DNA of 64,000 bases from Turritopsis dohrnii (taxonomy: Eukaryota; Cnidaria; Hydrozoa; Anthoathecata; Oceaniidae). Shown here piece after piece: positions 23,801 to 32,152 of this stretch. The stretch is from the NCBI GenBank assembly GCA_027922465.2, contig BQMF02000036.1, positions 372,001 through 436,000 of the forward strand, given 5' to 3'. A model generated the notes under the pieces. That model was given only the letters and a program-made list of their open reading frames with translations, did not search any database and was not told the DNA's origin. The position numbers were made by a program, and so were the translations under genes. Numbering within the stretch: the stretch's first letter is position 1; each line of letters begins with the position of its first letter.

Positions 23801-25383
23801 AAAATATATACAAAAATAAAATGTATTGTTGGCAAAATTTCAGATTTCAAGCTGTGCTTCAAAATCCTAGTCGTTCACTTCACTAAAACGACACAAAAGT
23901 AAATTGAAAAATGTCTAAGCAATTGTAGAATACGAACTTCCTAAATAACATAGTATAGTATAATAATAAATTAGGAAAAAAACATTCTGTCTCCCACCTA
24001 CGGTACCATGCTGTGAAAAAAGCAAAGTCAGCTAATAATTGTATACCACCGTGTAACATCAACACGAAAGTTGGAAGATGATGAGGATGAAGAACAAAAT
24101 CGGAAACTGACATTCGCCTATCTCGTGAAACTACTATGCCTCCTCGCTCGCTTACGCTCGCTGCGGGGGCAATCATTTCTGAATAATAGTAATCAATAAC
24201 TAGTTAATTCACATTTTCGACTTTTTCTATTTCTATTACTCGATCACATTTGAATTTGAAACATCCAGAATCTGATGGAAATTATGAAAATTCATGTCGC
24301 TTTGAAATTTATTTACCATCAGTTAAAGTTGGAAAAGCTGATTAAAATGATATATAAAACCATATGGCTGTGACGAAAAGTTCGAGAGATACGCGTCATT
24401 CAGTTTTTCTATGACGTCATAGGTGATGGGTAGAAAAGATGGAAATTATGAAGATTCATTTCGCTTCAAAATTTGTTTACCATCAGTTAGAGCTTGAAAA
24501 GCTGATTAAAATGATATAAAGAACCATATGTCTGTGACGATCAGTTCAAGAGATACGCGTCATTAAGTTTTCCTATGACGTCATAGGTGGTGGGTGCACC
24601 CATCCGCAGCGTTCCACAACCACCCACTCCACTTGCGTCACTTCTGCGTACCACCAGGGGACGTACACATTATAAAACGTCAGTTGTTTTGATTGGTTTA
24701 GAAGATAATCCCACAAAATTTACATTGCCATTTCACAAAATTTCTGATTAATTCTAAATCCTTTTTTATTTAGTTTTCCATTTTATTTTTATTTGTTATA
24801 ATTATTTATTATTAGTTGTTTAGAATTTCTTTCCATTTAAAATCTATTTTTATTTCGGTTATTCTTCATTCATTTTATCATTTATTTTTCATTTATTTTA
24901 GATCTTGTCGGTCTTATCTATGATGATGACCTGATATCCCTCGAAAACATCCTAACGGTCGATCCATCGATCGTGAAGATGAGTGATGATGTTCGTGAAT
25001 CCACACTTTTAATGTATCCTTCTTTTTACAACAATCTCTCAATTACTCGATTATTAATGGACAGAGGTGCGGAGATAGAAGCGACGGACAAATATGGAAA
25101 CACATCACTTCATTATGCTGCAAATAATAATTCTACCGATACACTCACCTTCTTAATAAACTCCGCACCTCATCTTATCAACATACAATCTAAGAACAAC
25201 AACGCACCACTTCACTACGCATCACAGTGTGGTAATTTCGAAAGTGTTGAACTGCTCATACGTCACGGAGCAGATCGTCATATTAAAAATAAAGATGGCG
25301 ATACTGCATATGATGTGGCGTGTGAGCTGGTTGTTGACGATGAAACGAAGAAAAGAATAAGGGAATTTCTTCTTCAACACTAA
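14513..25383 (+). CDS. Death-fold / SF1-like NTPase / FN3 / ankyrin protein, paralogue 1
   Basis: This is a nine-exon gene assembled by hand: 14513-14806, 15446-15745, 15856-15880, 18366-18400, 18685-21262, 21467-21766, 21829-21915, 22065-22120 and 24902-25383. All introns are GT..AG and all phases agree, giving 1384 codons to the TAA at 25381. Domain order in that product: alpha-helical domain (about 1-97), Death-fold domain (about 110-195), unique region (220-500), P-loop NTPase with GGYGSGKS at about 525-532, Walker-B-like LIVDELD at about 636-642, SF1-like motif V (GSRGMEC) near 938 and motif VI-like (ETVSRCTDHL) near 965, FN3 at about 1080-1170, Ser/Pro linker, and ankyrin repeats at about 1225-1384. 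No signal peptide or membrane segment is seen in the assembled part, so it is probably intracellular. Inference: a sensor with ankyrin recognition, an NTPase switch and a Death-fold signalling end. The first exon(s) are missing from this model. Confidence 0.8.
14833..15025 (+). repeat. Dispersed repeat family B, in intron A-B
   Basis: About 190 bp running from the AACAAGACGG...GGTCGAAAGATT part to GTAACCTCCCT. Related copies lie at about 51057-51235 (+), 27785-27965 (-) and 63700-63885 (-). The same intron position in both paralogues shows that it inserted before the gene duplication. Confidence 0.7.
15446..15745 (+). CDS. Gene 1 exon B: Death domain
   Basis: The acceptor GATAG ends at 15445 and the donor GTATAG starts at 15746. 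One exon of 100 codons encodes a complete Death-fold domain: LQRVIGHLLVEYHQVETI (helices 1-2), DDVKERLYQVLCKWRES (helices 3-4, with the conserved LL..W type core), then TTWAYLKKVLTHLDEGQVVADI (helices 5-6). Death domains form homotypic assemblies that recruit caspases or kinases. Against copy 2 about 25 of 100 residues differ, far more than in the NTPase exon. Confidence 0.75.
15856..15880 (+). CDS. Gene 1 exon C: 25-nt micro-exon
   Basis: It encodes DLFGVNSK plus two bases, between TTCTAG and GTATGA. The length, phase and sequence are preserved in copy 2 (52060-52084). Its phase joins exon D exactly. Confidence 0.65.
16400..18030 (-). mobile_element. Ty3/Gypsy retrotransposon remnant in intron C-D
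   Basis: Read on the minus strand from high to low coordinates, gag-like fragments (about 18000-17600, including RDQIVFKCKYKKLSRGALKH) are followed by a CHKCG zinc-knuckle-like motif (about 17535-17570), reverse-transcriptase fragments with GEIRFTVDMNNVKEPG (about 17200-17270) and a later RT block (about 16880-17110), and finally an integrase C-terminal fragment (about 16560-16740). The usual Gypsy gag-pol order is kept, but many stops and shifts make it dead. The same remnant occupies the matching intron of copy 2, so it predates the duplication. Confidence 0.65.
18366..18400 (+). CDS. Gene 1 exon D: 35-nt micro-exon
   Basis: Bounded by ATTATAG and GTAAGA, it encodes SQTSVNLESFIS plus one base and joins the next exon in phase. 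Copy 2 has 38 nt here (55105-55142), an in-frame difference of one codon, which supports real coding. Confidence 0.7.
18685..21262 (+). CDS. Gene 1 exon E: SF1-like P-loop NTPase core
   Basis: A single exon of 859 codons from the acceptor TTTTAG (18684) to the donor G/GTATCC (21263). The first ~300 residues have no recognised family; the strand-rich segment EKQFLVFDY..CIFIVHYSE could be a decayed nuclease-like fold, but this is speculative. Next come Walker A GGYGSGKS (19605-19628), Walker-B-like FHLIVDELDAE (from 19932), ILFSMRSMEKRR (near 20040, motif III-like) and LSLSMRTTKQVL (motif IV-like). A Ser-rich insert (about 20240-20400) precedes the C-terminal half with ITDYTGSRGMECSQVVVLV (motif V-like) and FIETVSRCTDHLVLIV (motif VI-like). 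The motif order fits UvrD/Rep-type superfamily 1 NTPases. The frame happens to stay open to 21368, but copy 2 has a stop soon after the donor, so the extension is intronic. Confidence 0.85.
21467..21766 (+). CDS. Gene 1 exon F: fibronectin type III domain
   Basis: The acceptor CTTTAG ends at 21466, which keeps phase with exon E; the alternative CAG at 21476 would break it. The 100 codons contain P-E-P-V-K-DLQGRMLSDNSIELTW, then CKFVIHAISKYGGILSAP, the conserved Trp, Tyr/Phe-x-V and G-x-x-S-x-P pattern of an FN3 beta sandwich. The exon is about 97% identical to copy 2. FN3 modules usually mediate protein contacts; here it lies between NTPase and ankyrin repeats. Confidence 0.75.
21829..21915 (+). 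CDS. Gene 1 exon G: Ser/Pro/Thr linker
   Basis: Encodes SKPSNSPTQTTSSPLSSAPP and further Ser residues, a flexible low-complexity linker of 29 codons. It begins with the same PSN peptide as exon H. Splice sites are ATAG and GTAGGC. Confidence 0.65.
22065..22120 (+). CDS. Gene 1 exon H: short linker
   Basis: Encodes SQPSNMEATSSLSKKYTFA, 56 nt, between AATAG and GTATGT. Its opening repeats that of exon G. Phase joins exon I. Confidence 0.6.
23203..24172. mobile_element. Insertion specific to gene copy 1
   Basis: Copy 2 reads straight through from TTAATTAATAAA to TTTCTGAATAAT (about 60137-60160), while copy 1 has about 970 bp between these points. The insert carries GCCCCCGC near its left end (about 23228) and GCGGGGGC near its right end (about 24162), a short inverted repeat. 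No recognisable protein is inside. It probably inserted after the duplication; the target duplication is unclear. Confidence 0.6.
24270..24600. repeat. Two-unit tandem repeat with TGACGTCA
   Basis: Two units of about 160 bp share ATGGAAATTATGAA, ACCATCAGTTA, AAAAGCTGATTAAAATGATA and GAGATACGCGTCATT, each ending in a perfect TGACGTCA (24412-24419 and 24576-24583). The same array is in the intron of copy 2 (60240-60570). Confidence 0.7.
24902..25383 (+). CDS. Gene 1 exon I: ankyrin repeats and stop
   Basis: The acceptor TTTTAG ends at 24901; the frame runs to TAA at 25381-25383 (160 codons). It holds about four ankyrin repeats: STLLMYPSFYNNLSITRLLM, then GNTSLHYAANNNSTDTLTFL, then APLHYASQCGNFESVELLI, ending with a GDTAYDVA half repeat. 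The TPLHxA-type helices and the GADR-type loops are clear. Ankyrin stacks bind protein partners through the variable hairpin and first-helix positions, which is where this copy differs from copy 2. A GT at 25386 with an AG at 25508 suggests an intron just after the stop, conserved in copy 2. Confidence 0.85.
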
Positions 25384-25385
25384 AA

Positions 25386-25508
25386 GTAAGTAAATATTTC
25401 ATTTATATGTTTTTATCAGAAAAAAGTTGGATGGAAAAGACTATTTTAATGAAAAGTTTTCTATCGTTACCATGATAACACGCTAATGAAATTTTGTTTT
25501 TATTGTAG
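25386..25508 (+). other. Probable 3'-UTR intron, gene 1
   Basis: GTAAGT begins two bases after the stop codon, and TATTGTAG ends at 25508 before GAACCATCCGTGATG. The same pair occurs at 61359-61481. Confidence 0.5.
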
Positions 25509-25529
25509 GAACCATCCGTGATGTCGATT

Positions 25530-26175
25530 TTAATTGTATATACTTGAATTTATTTATTTATACATTATCGAAACAATTCTACTTACCATGTTAACTAACC
25601 AACTTCGTGCCCAAACTCCTAATTATACTTAATGCAATTATCCTATTCAAAGAAAGACCCCCGCAGAGTCGCTAATGTAAAAAAACATCTTTCGTTTCAT
25701 GTTTGTTTAGTTTTCATGATCGATTCTATTTATTTATTGAAGTTAATTTTTAATTCAGCATATATGTTATCTTATAACAACTTCGTACCCAGACTCCAAA
25801 TGCAGTTGATGCAATTATCTTATAGAACAAAAGACAAAAAAATCGTTTCTGTTTCGTGTGTTTGAAATTTGTTACAAGTTGATGTTTTTAAGTCAGAGAA
25901 AAGTTTTTATCGTTAATACATGAAGATTATAGAATTTATTTACAAAATCAATTATTTTATAGTTCAGATATTGTAGACCCCCCGCAGAGTCGCTACTTGA
26001 TTCATTATGTTTTAACCATACCTGATTTTAACTGTTTGACTGTTCTATAAAAGTTTTAACAATAGTGTGATGTTTTCCTCTTCAAAGAAACTTATTTATA
26101 ACGCACACAGCCGACAACATTTGTGAAGAAGTGTGCAGACCCCCCAGCAGAGTCGCTAATTGAAGGTTATGAGTT
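25530..26175 (+). repeat. Decayed tandem repeat with invariant core downstream of gene 1
   Basis: Cores of the form GAC, C-run, GCAGAGTCGCTA lie at 25656-25674, 25976-25995 and 26138-26158. Surrounding units of about 170-180 bp are related but diverged (shared AACTTCGT(G/A)CCC and ATGCAATTAT(C)). Where copy 2 has a fourth core (61795-61814), copy 1 (near 25829) retains the flanks but lacks the core. It may be transcribed as 3' UTR. Confidence 0.7.
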
Positions 26176-27110
26176 CGTGTTTTGCAATCTGGTCATGTTT
26201 GGTTTATGGAAGGAATATTATTGAATGTGAAGTGTTGTTCATGTTTTGTTTTTGAAAGTTTCAAAGAAATTGTTTAAAATTAATCGTGTCGTTATGTTGT
26301 GAGATAAACTGCTCCACCCTTGCCTCGTTTTCACGTAGAATCTGCATATTGATATTTCGTCACTAACTTAAGTATTTCTTTTTATTGACGAACCTCATAA
26401 GTTGGTTCAGGAATGGAAATTATGAAACATTTGGCGTCTGTTTAAGATTATACCTTATTTGTTTGGCTCTCCAAGTTATCTAGCCTCGTTTTGAAATGAT
26501 AGGACTTTAATGCTTTCACGTTGGCAAAAAGCTGTAGCATTGTGACATTGATGATCAATGTAACAAAAATACATCACGTAGGATTTCTAAAAATAGCATA
26601 TTGCCAGAAATAAATTCCCAAGTGAATTGAAAAGAATAGATTTAGTTATTCTTTGATGCAATAGTTTGTGTAGTATAGTTGTAAATGGTGATATACTTCC
26701 ATTACATGAAGACATCTCCATGTACGTTTGGGACTTGTTTATCAACACCCCAGTCTTCAGTTAACAGGAAACAGACATTTTTTTTAATCGTCTTCAGTTC
26801 CCAAACTTCACAATAAAGATTGTCGTTTCTGCAAAAAGAATTTGATATGTTTATGGAGAGCCCTACATCATTATGGAATCAGATTTCATGTATTAAGGAG
26901 ATAATCAATTGCAGAGAAGGGGAAAAGTGTCCGCATTGTAATTATCGGTTATTCTTATCCAAGATAATTTTCCAGTCGTTATTAAAGATACAGAGGATTC
27001 TCTATGACTCGACTTTCGATTATTCAAACTCTCCATAATTCGAACGGTTTTGTTTCCCCATCGAGGTTTGAGTTGAGAGAATCTGCTTTATGTCTTAAAG
27101 ACTGTTGTCA
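26176..27110. other. Conserved non-coding stretch downstream of gene 1
   Basis: No gene is seen, but it aligns almost throughout with about 62154-63130. It is simply part of the duplicated block. Confidence 0.5.
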
Positions 27111-27700
27111 CACGAAAAGTCAATGAGTTACTTACAGCCATTAACGACCTCGAAAGCTTCCAAAAGGATTCTCCAAACCCGAATTCTCTCGAAATCAGAG
27201 ACAATTATAAAAACGCCAGGAACGAGTACAAGACATTGATCAGAAGTAAAAAAGATTCATTTCTCAGAAATCTTCTAAGTTCAAAAGGATGCATGAAGAA
27301 CTGTTCATAAAATCCTGAAGCCACCAAGTAAGCGCGTAAAAAGTAAACCTAATGTTTTTAACGAATATTTTACCAGTATGGCGTCTAATCTTTGTAAGGA
27401 ACAAGACCAGCAATTCGACCAACAAAGCTTTCCTAAAAACTCGACCCAGATACAACAACAGTTTGGTCATCAAGCATACCAACTTTGCAGATCTAAAGAA
27501 AATAATTCTGGGTCTCAGGAATGACTGCCCTACCGGATATGGCTAAATACCGTCTAATTTCTCCAACCGGTAGTCAATACTACCTCACCAATCGTAACCA
27601 TAGTAACCAATTCGTTCCAAAAGAAAATGTTTCCAGAGAGCTTGAAAATTCCACGTGTGTGTCCAGTACCCAAGATTAACCAGTGTGTAGGTATCCACCA
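27111..27700 (+). pseudogene. LINE retrotransposon fragment
   Basis: Read across frame shifts, the plus strand gives ND(L)ESFQKDSPNPNSLEIRD then YKNARNEYKTLIRSKKDSFL, typical of the linker before the reverse transcriptase of L2/CR1/RTE-type LINEs, then FNEYFTSMASNLC (the FxxFFxxIG-like start of the RT region), and FPESLKIPRVCPVPKIN (the FPxxLKxAxVxPIxK motif of the RT N-terminal part). No catalytic YxDD region follows. It is an internally deleted fragment. The counterpart near 63130-63640 has a further deletion of about 130 bp. Confidence 0.65.
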
Positions 27701-27784
27701 AAGAATCATCGATGAATTTTTTATTTTCATGTTTACACTAGCAGATCTTTTTAAAATACAAAATGACATAGTGTAACTTTTCTC

Positions 27785-27965
27785 AAAACAGGGAGGTTAC
27801 GCAGAAGTACGAAAACACGTAGGGCTATGGAGACGCGGGTTTATAAATTCCGCTCTGCAACCCAATGGACCCTCGAGTGTGTATTTAGAATGGACGTTAT
27901 TTATAGGGGCGCTTTTCTTGAAAACACAAGCGAAATCTTTCGACCCTATGGTCGTCTTGTTATTA
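27785..27965 (-). repeat. Dispersed repeat family B, inverted copy after gene 1
   Basis: Reverse complement of the intron A-B repeat (14833-15025), recognisable by GTAACCTCCCT at one end and GGTCGAAAGATTTCG near the other. A (TTA)n microsatellite follows at 27959-27983. Confidence 0.65.
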
Positions 27966-28070
27966 TTATTATTATTATTATTATAAGTGTACATGTTGAC
28001 AACTGTAACAAAATGCGTCCTGTTCTTAAGTGATGTACTTAACAATGTAAACAATGAGTTTAAGTAAGTA

Positions 28071-28552
28071 AGTAACTGGGAGTTTTGAGATGCAGGCTAG
28101 GCTATAGTACGGAGTTTAAACGGAAATGCGATAAAGGTCTATTGTTACCAAAATATATGTACGTATTTTCCGAAATAAATGTTTTGGAAAAATCAGTGTT
28201 TTCCAGGTTGTTACAAATGTATTTGTGGCTGACCATGTGTTTTTTTTATTCAGTGGCTTTTCTTTTGTGGGGATCGGTTTTTCATGAGCAACTTCGTCAC
28301 CACACCAGCAATGACCACGGGCTTCTCGTCTTGACTAAAAACGAACTCTAATTAAAAAAAATGCCGGATAAAAACGATACATCAGATATCAGATGTAATA
28401 TTAGACAACCTTTTCCTATGCTAACTTTTTAATTTGAATCTTTTCTCTTAAAAATAATTCCTTTTTTGTGTTTTTTTTTTTTGTTATTGTTGTTGTTGTT
28501 GTTTTTGGCTTATTGCTTTTAGAAAAGGAGAAATAATAACTTAGATTTACCA

Positions 28553-28587
<35 letters not shown>

Positions 28588-29570
28588 AAGAGAGTTTATT
28601 AGATGTAGAAGCAGTAAGACGAGGCTTTTCCTCCATCAAAAAAATATCATCAGTATTAACTTTTCTTATAATTACGAGGCTTCTATCTTACAGTCGAATC
28701 TCTATTATATCCTGAACGTCCATCCACAATTTTTCAAATTAAAGGAAATCATGAGCAGTAATGTTATCAGCAATGATGACGTCAGCAATGATGACAAAAC
28801 AAAAAATGCAAAAACAAAACATGACTTTTATAAAATCCATGATCCATCTGCGATAACACTGCGATGAAGAGCATTTGTATTGAATTTCTATAGAAATAAA
28901 CTCCTTGGCAATAATTTTCCATTAAATTGAGGAAGCTTACAAATAAATTGTGTATGATTTACATCACCTGGCTTCGTCTAAAGTTGGGGGTGTAAAACGA
29001 GGCGACTAAAATTGCTTATAGACGTTTCCACACACCAAGGGCGGTTTTTTGGAGGAAGATCAATCACTGCAACTACCTTGTGTTCACAAAAAAAAATTAG
29101 ACAAACAACTGATTGCAATAAGAAAGCATATAATCCTAAATATGGCAGCAAAAATCACCATGACAACAAGAAATCAACATGACAACAAGAAATCACCATG
29201 GTATGTAATAGGATAAAGTTGTGTATGATTGAAATGTGCGGCTTCTTCCAGAATATGAGAATTGTTCAAGTGCAACACAAACGTAAACATCGCTTCTTGT
29301 ATTCAAGTGATTTACTGATGAAACCATAAATTCTCCTAAATTTCGCCCAAGTTGGCCCGAACAAGTATCGTCAAGGAAACCAAATGCTCCTCCGGTTTGG
29401 TTGGCTTTTCACTCGAATCGTCGAGATTTCGAAGAAGCGGAGCGGTTACCATTTTGTATTCGTAACGTCATTTGAAATGTAGCCTACGAAATCAAACAAT
29501 AAACAATGTTTTTAGCGTCATTTTTATATGAACGTGTTTTTAAATGAATTGAAACGTTAGTATGGTCGTT
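28071..29570. other. Gene-free stretch with microsatellites
   Basis: Homology with the second block cannot be followed beyond about 28070, because the window ends. A (GTT)n run is at about 28484-28503, a (CA)n run at about 28555-28583, and a small tandem repeat ACATGACAACAAGAAATCA at about 29158-29200. No gene is seen. Confidence 0.5.
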
Positions 29571-29597
29571 CTATATTTTATTCTTTTTCAAGTAATA

Positions 29598-29628
29598 TTT
29601 CGACCTTTATTGACAAGGTCATCATCAG
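29598..29628 (-). ncRNA. Possible hammerhead ribozyme core (Penelope-like element fragment)
   Basis: On the minus strand the order is CTGATGA, then a hairpin GACCTT...AAGGTC, then GAAA, which is the conserved core of the hammerhead ribozyme. A flanking ACTAA/TTAGT pairing could form helix I. Such ribozymes are common in Penelope-like retroelements of animals. Helix III and the cleavage-site triplet are not convincing here, so this may be a dead copy. No Penelope reverse transcriptase is nearby. Confidence 0.4.
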
Positions 29629-29776
29629 ACTAATAACAATAAACAAGTATTACCGAGTCTAGTGTATCAAAACAATTTGTTCTAACCTTGCTACGTCTTG
29701 TCTCGTTCGTCCAAACTAGAGACTTTTCAAATGAAATGTTTCGACTGACTTATCGAAACCTGGTGAGACGGTTCAT

Positions 29777-30121
29777 TTGTGTTTTATTACATCACCACGT
29801 GTTATTGTAAGCGCCGATTTTGAGAGAACACTTGCGAGAAATACTCACGTGAAACTGAAAAGTGTGACTGAGTTTTCCGAAAAGTTTCACCCATTACGAT
29901 CTAGTGTTGTCTGTGAAAATTACATCTTTGTCGTGGTTCAACATTATGGAGATTTAACACAAGTGGCTTCGTATTTTGTCAAATGTCAAACAATTGCAGA
30001 GCAACACTGCATAGATCCTAGCCCTAAAAAAATTGACAAAATTGGAACAAATTTCATAAATTCCATTGTCGAAAAAGGCGGTTTGAGGGCGAATTTGGGG
30101 CGAAACTTCTTCAATTCTTGA
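29777..30121 (+). CDS. Hypothetical 114-residue frame
   Basis: The frame has ordinary protein-like composition (EFSEKFHPLRSSVVCENYIF, then SYFVKCQTIAEQHC), but no domain I recognise. Downstream, in another frame at about 30150-30270, lies KDLEVSELVEKRINIICDIN followed by LYYQWDYLN, whose closest match in this window is the minus strand at 7985-8080. These could be exons of an old gene or pieces of a transposon protein. Confidence 0.3.
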   Translation: MCFITSPRVIVSADFERTLARNTHVKLKSVTEFSEKFHPLRSSVVCENYIFVVVQHYGDLTQVASYFVKCQTIAEQHCIDPSPKKIDKIGTNFINSIVEKGGLRANLGRNFFNS

Positions 30122-30489
30122 GAAAATTTGACAGTTTTTGATTTCAAATTTAAAGCACAACGCCAAGGATCTTGAGGTTAGTGAACTTGTGGAGAAGCGC
30201 ATTAACATAATTTGTGATATCAATCTCTATTACCAATGGGATTATCTGAACGTTTTTCTTTGTGGTTAAACACTCTCCTACACAAATTGCAACTACCTTC
30301 TTGATCCGCCGATGCGCTTCGAGAATGGTGCACGTGAAGGAAGCTGCAACATCGTTTCTGTCATAAGCTCCTTGTTTTCTTACTTGATTTAACGAAACTG
30401 CTTATTCTTAAACCTTTTACGAAATTTGAATTGGATACGTGTAGAATATAAGGCAACCCCCTGTTCTGCCCCTGTTTCATGAAGACACA

Positions 30490-30512
30490 GGGGGGGGGGG
30501 GGGGGGGGGGGG
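30490..30512 (+). repeat. Run of 23 G
   Basis: A homopolymer G tract. The adjoining minus-strand frame is only a poly-Pro artefact. Confidence 0.9.
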
Positions 30513-31780
30513 CAAAACAACGCAAATCATAATATATACAGAAATTACATGAAACATGTTTCCTAGATTTTCTAAAGAACAAAGTTTACTTGATAATCCC
30601 AGACGACGTCTCAGTGAAAACCATTATAAATATTTTTTAAAAAGAAACGAGTAAAATATAAACTCAATCATCCAAACAACTTTCTGGTCGGATTTAATAG
30701 ATAAGCTTTTTGAAAATGTGATTACCAGCTGTGTTAAAATTTGCAGTATGACGTCACGATCGGAAGATTATAAGATTAATTTCAAAATCTAATTGGGCGC
30801 ATATCAAAGGGCGTTGGATCAGAGGAGGCATTAAACGTAAACTTAGTGTAGCTATACATATTGTGGGAAGACAAGTTGATATAGCATGAAATTGTTGAAA
30901 TAATCTGGAGACTGTTCATCTTCTTCAAATCTGAAAATGAGGTTTTATGATGACGTCATGCATTCACATCTGCATTGTTGTCACGCCCTTCTGCTTTTCA
31001 TCCGCATGAAGTAAAAATGCATACCATGAATACCATATATCTCATCAGTCTATCATAAGGCCTGATGTACACACGGACGAGTTCAATGAGACTTTTAAAC
31101 TTTCCTGTGGCTACTGATTATTGCAACAAAACCTCATTTTCAAAAGTGGTTTCAAAAAGGTCGAAATATGAAACGAAGAAGCGGTTTCAATTTAAACCCA
31201 CTAAAGGTGCATGATATAAACCTAGTCAAATATATTTTAGACAGCTGCGTTTATATACATGGTGCTAAAGGATGAAAATTATATAACTAATAACTTTTTG
31301 TGTGTTTCTTTTCTCACCTACAAGTTTCTCTTATTATAGTCGGAAGTTTTGGCTATCGAACTGTAGTGAAACAAATCGAATTCCTCAACGATGAAAAAAC
31401 ATCCAAACAAACAAAAACATGGAAATACATTGGTTAGTTACGACGGCTACCATTTTAAAAATATATCTTCTTCACTACCACCCGCCGTAAAAATTGACTA
31501 ACTTGAAAATAAACAAGACATATTCTTTTATTATTCCCTCTCACTGAGATATCATTACTTTCCATAAGCGACGAAAATTTTATATATTTGTGCAAGCTTA
31601 AATGAGATTGTTGATGTTTTCATTGACCCTCTCATGAATTACGTCACAACAAACAACCTATCGTTTTGAAACTGAATACGAATGACGTTCACGCTGTTTA
31701 CAAAAGGAAACGACACTTCAGGAAAAAGTTTTCACGAAACTCTTTTTGTAAGATTAAACATGTAATTTTAGAAACGTGGC
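30513..31780. other. Gene-free stretch
   Basis: No gene or clear repeat is recognised. Confidence 0.4.
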
Positions 31781-32105
31781 TATGTATGCAGTGATGTCAT
31801 TTATGAAAAGGTTTATTATTTGTCACGAGGCTTTGTATGCAGTGATGTCATTTATGAAAAGGTTTATGTTACAGGCTAGTGTGATTGTGATTATAGCCTG
31901 GAATAGCTCAGATGACACAGCACGTGTTGTGAAATAATAATAATTTTTTGAATTTTTTGAATTCGTGTCATAGTATTGAAAATCATAATTGTAGCGGTCT
32001 ATGCTTAATTACTCCCATCCCATCTTCCAAATCATCCATCCTCTCTCAGGTTGAGAAAGGCGTAAAAAAACACCCATCCTCTCTCAGTTGAGGAAGGCGT
32101 AAAAC
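31781..32105. repeat. Two short tandem duplications
   Basis: A 51-bp duplication (GTATGCAGTGATGTCATTTA at 31784 and again at 31835), and at about 32030-32105 a duplicated CCATCCTCTCTCAG...AAGGCGTAAAA unit of about 37 bp. Confidence 0.75.
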
Positions 32106-32152
32106 ATGGCGCAGATTTTCATACTTATGATATTAATTCAGATGTTTCAATT

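Larger units (their letters stand above)
22121..24901. other. Gene 1 intron H-I
   Basis: A 2.8-kb intron with no convincing gene. It contains an insertion absent from copy 2 (about 23203-24172) and a two-unit tandem repeat with TGACGTCA sites (about 24270-24600). It ends with an AT-rich tract and TTTTAG at 24901. Confidence 0.6.

Noticed and set aside
30361..30582. 73-codon minus-strand frame with poly-proline
   Set aside because: Product of the 23-base G run; no coding signal outside it.
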